64,000 nucleotides of DNA from CAWCBG01 sp963793845 (lineage in GTDB: Bacteria > Acidobacteriota > Terriglobia > Terriglobales > Acidobacteriaceae): NCBI GenBank assembly GCA_963793845.1, contig CAWCBG010000011.1:124001-188000 (forward strand). The letters run 5' to 3'. Position 1 is the first letter of the stretch; every line of letters starts with the position of its first letter. Under the pieces are notes generated by a model, which was given only the letters and a program-made list of their open reading frames with translations, did not search any database and was not told where the DNA came from. The translations under genes were made by a program, and so were the position numbers. This document shows, one piece after another, positions 61,596 to 64,000 of the stretch.

Positions 61596-64000
61596 TCAAT
61601 TCGGCTTAGCGATGGGCGGGTAGATGACAACTTCATGCCGGGGACAGATGCTGAAATACGAGCAGTTGCGGCACATGAGGAAGTCCTTCCTGGGCTCGAA
61701 CTCGCCGTTGGCAATCTTGGCCGCCACGTCGATCACTTCCTTGCGCGCCTCGCGCAGCTCATCCTCGGTCCGCCGCGACTCCACCACAGTCGCGTTTTCC
61801 AGGTTGACGAACGCCACCGGGCCCGGCTTCATGTGGAGTTGTTCCGCCGCTAACGCGTAGATCGAAAGTTGCAGGCTGTCGTCGGCATCATCCTGCGTCT
61901 TGGCCTTCCCGGTCTTGTAATCGACGATGGTGACCTCTCCGTCGGCGCCGCGGTCCAGCCGGTCCATGCGGCCAGTCACGATGGCATCGCCGATCTGCAC
62001 GCTGAAGCGCCGCTCCGTTTCTACGATCTCTGCGCCGGGATGGGCCAGTTCCGAGTTCAGCAGGCGCCTCAGCTCCTCGTGGCCCTTGGCCAGATACAGA
62101 TTCCGCTGATACTCGTCATCGACCTTCGCCTGCTCAAATTGATCGACAAAGCAGGCGATGACCGCAGCCTCGTCCGGCGGGCGACCGACCCGTACGCCAT
62201 CGAAATAGGCCTTGAGCGCGGTATGCATGGCCGAGCCATACTGCATGGGCGCCGCCGGCCCTTCCGGGATGCGCCAGTCGCGGCTCAGCTTGAATGCCAG
62301 GGGACAGCGCTTGTAGCGATCGATGGCGCTGGCGCTCAGCTCACACAGCCGGGCCTCCGGGCGCGGCGGCAGCGCGACCCATTGCGCGATCGCGGGCAGC
62401 GGCTCGGCTGCCGCGGCATGTATCGTTCCCACGAAGAGCGAGGCCGGCACCATTTCGAGCTCGAGAGCGCCATCCAGTACTTTGCTGGCCCGGTTCAGCT
62501 CCTGCAGATACTTGGCTGGAACAGGATCTTTGAATCGCGTGCCTTTGCCGCAGAGGTACAGGTTGTCCATGGCGCGCGTGATGGCTACATAGAACAGCCG
62601 GCGCTGCTCTTCGTCGTGCAGGTGCTTGGGATCGCCCTCGGCCTTGTTCTCGCGGACGCGCAGTTCCTGCGGAAATTCCACCAGGGTCTTCGCCATAATT
62701 CTTCGGAAAGGAATTCGAATTCAGCCGCAGCACAAAGACGTAGGGAAATTCCAGCCCCTTGGCGGCATGCACCGTCATCAACTGCACCGCGTCGGGACGC
62801 GATCGCGGGTTGAGCTCGCGGCGGACCCAACGCCGCTACTGCGTTTTCGTCTTCGCCATCCTCGGTGAGCGAGCCGCCAGCCTCCTGGAAATATTCCAGG
62901 TACTCGAGGAATTCGTGCAGCGTGCCATCGCCGACAATCTGCTTTGGTTTGGCCCGCCAGCCCTGGCAGAATTGCCGTAAGCGCTGCCAGGGTTTCGACT
63001 CCGGAAGTTCGAACACCGACTGAGCGAGGTTCAGCGCCGTCTCCAGCGAAGAGTTGGCCGCGATCAATTCCTTGCGGCCCGCGCGCAGGGGCACCAGCAA
63101 TCCCATTCCACCCGGCACCTTTTCCAGCACCGCTTCCATGGAAGGATTTCTGCCGGCCAGGGCCAGTTCAGCGCGAAAGGTTTCTGGGTTAATGCCGAAC
63201 TGCGGCAACGCCGCCAGTCGAAATAGCGCCACCGGATCGGAGACGTCGAGCACGCGCAAAGCCGCAACTGCGTCACGCAGCTCCGGCGTCGTCAGCAAGT
63301 CGACGCCCTTGACCTCGAAGGGAATTCCGCGCCGCCGCAACTCGGCCAGCATCTCGTCACGATGCAGGTGTTGGTTGTAGAGGATGGCGAAGTCCCCATA
63401 GGTGGTCTTGGGGCGTTTACGGCGCGCCGCCTCGATGGCATCGGCGATGAATTCCGCTTCCTGCTCCCTGTTGCTGTGAACGATGGCATGAACCGGCGGA
63501 GCATTCAGCAGTTGCGGCTCGTGCGAGATGCGGGCCGCCACCAGCGGCTGCCGCTTCCAGCCCCCGTCATTCAATGCCAGGCTGGTGATCTCCGGATTGC
63601 GGGCGATAGCCTCGAAGGCGCAGCGCAGAATCTGCGGTGTCGAACGCCGGTTCTGCGACATCATTACCCGCCGCGATCCTGCGAAGGCGCGCTGGAACTG
63701 GTCGAAGGCGCCGGCGGTCGCGCCGCGAAAACGATAGATCGCCTGGTCCGGATCGCCTACCGCAAACACATTCCGCTCCTCGCCCCCCAGCAGCCGGGCG
63801 AGCTCGATCTGCGCGACGTTGGAATCCTGGAACTCGTCGATCAGGATGAAGCGGGCACGACGCTGTACCCGCTGCAGCAGGTCAGGATCGCGCTTCAGCG
63901 CATCTACCGCACGCGTCAGAATGTGTCCGTAGGTGCCAAGACCTTCGCGCTCCAGAAGGTTCTCGATATAGCCGAAGACGCCGGCAATCTCATGGCAGCG
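61596..64000 (-). pseudogene. UvrD-type helicase with C-terminal RecB-like Fe-S nuclease, two frameshifts, cut by the window edge
   Basis: Superfamily 1 helicase-nuclease of the AddA/AdnB kind, acting in double-strand break repair. Helicase motifs appear in order from the right edge: FILIDEFQDSN (Walker B), GDPDQAIYRFRGA, SQNRRSTPQI, QLMTVHAAKGLEFPYVF and RRLFYVAITRA. The nuclease follows with GRMDRLDR and VTIVDYKTGK, and cysteines RYKRCP and CRNCSYFSICP fit a [4Fe-4S] staple. The frame breaks twice: near 62828 (an extra G in TTGGGTC) and near 62700 (an extra base in GGCGAAGACC). The ATP-binding N terminus lies beyond the window. Confidence 0.8.

Overview
The window is a 64 kb piece of a GC-rich bacterial chromosome. 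The gene content suggests an acidobacterium of the Terriglobia/Koribacter kind: a FecR protein with a Gly/Tyr/Trp-rich tail, an alpha-2-macroglobulin with a DUF1175 partner, a VC1184-type desulfurase-like protein, fused spermidine-synthase membrane proteins, and many palindromic intergenic repeats. This placement is inference from gene families; there is no rRNA or other marker, and I saw no tRNA, rRNA or CRISPR array.

Layout. 1-5.2 kb: end of a Na+/solute symporter, an amino-acid permease, glgA, rsmA and a MEMO-family gene. 5.2-10.4 kb: a FecR protein, a frameshifted secreted protein, ruvC, a mazEF pair, a quinone oxidoreductase and a 63-aa protein. 10.6-20.3 kb is an envelope region: a single-domain penicillin-binding protein coupled to a SpoIID-metalloprotease fusion, then a DUF1175 / alpha-2-macroglobulin / membrane-protein operon whose macroglobulin gene is frameshifted and has lost an obvious start. 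20.6-26.5 kb is metabolic: desulfurase-like protein, homoserine dehydrogenase (apparently starting at AUC), ilvE, a cytochrome c and the two subunits of a 3-oxoacid CoA-transferase (its likely partner thiolase is at 59.2-60.4 kb). 26.7-42.2 kb is bounded by two near-identical 1362-bp IS110-family (IS1111-like) elements in the same orientation. Between them lie a small methyltransferase, malate and isocitrate dehydrogenases, a glnE broken by about six frameshifts and a selenocysteine formate dehydrogenase operon. 42.2-52.5 kb is a surface-polysaccharide locus: rfbCDAB for dTDP-rhamnose, glycosyltransferases, a polyprenyl-phosphate sugar transferase and an O-antigen ligase carrying a PDZ domain. 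52.6-64 kb holds a spermidine-synthase-like membrane protein, a Xre/RES toxin-antitoxin pair overlapping an esterase, a MacB-like ABC exporter, thiolase, a CPBP protease, a 20-residue Lys/Ala peptide gene with its own promoter and terminator, and a frameshifted UvrD-type helicase-nuclease running off the right edge.

The most interesting system is the IS pair. Both copies sit at exactly the same position of a dispersed intergenic repeat, which is present unoccupied at 46.7 kb. Comparing filled and empty sites fixes the ends to the base, with no target duplication. The element has 14-bp subterminal inverted repeats, a long structured 3' non-coding end in the place where IS1111-type elements encode a bridge RNA, a left-end hairpin that would hide the transposase ribosome-binding site, and a 21-nt complementarity between its two non-coding ends.

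A caution: about twelve single-base frame breaks occur in six genes, half of them in glnE. Some may be sequencing or assembly errors.
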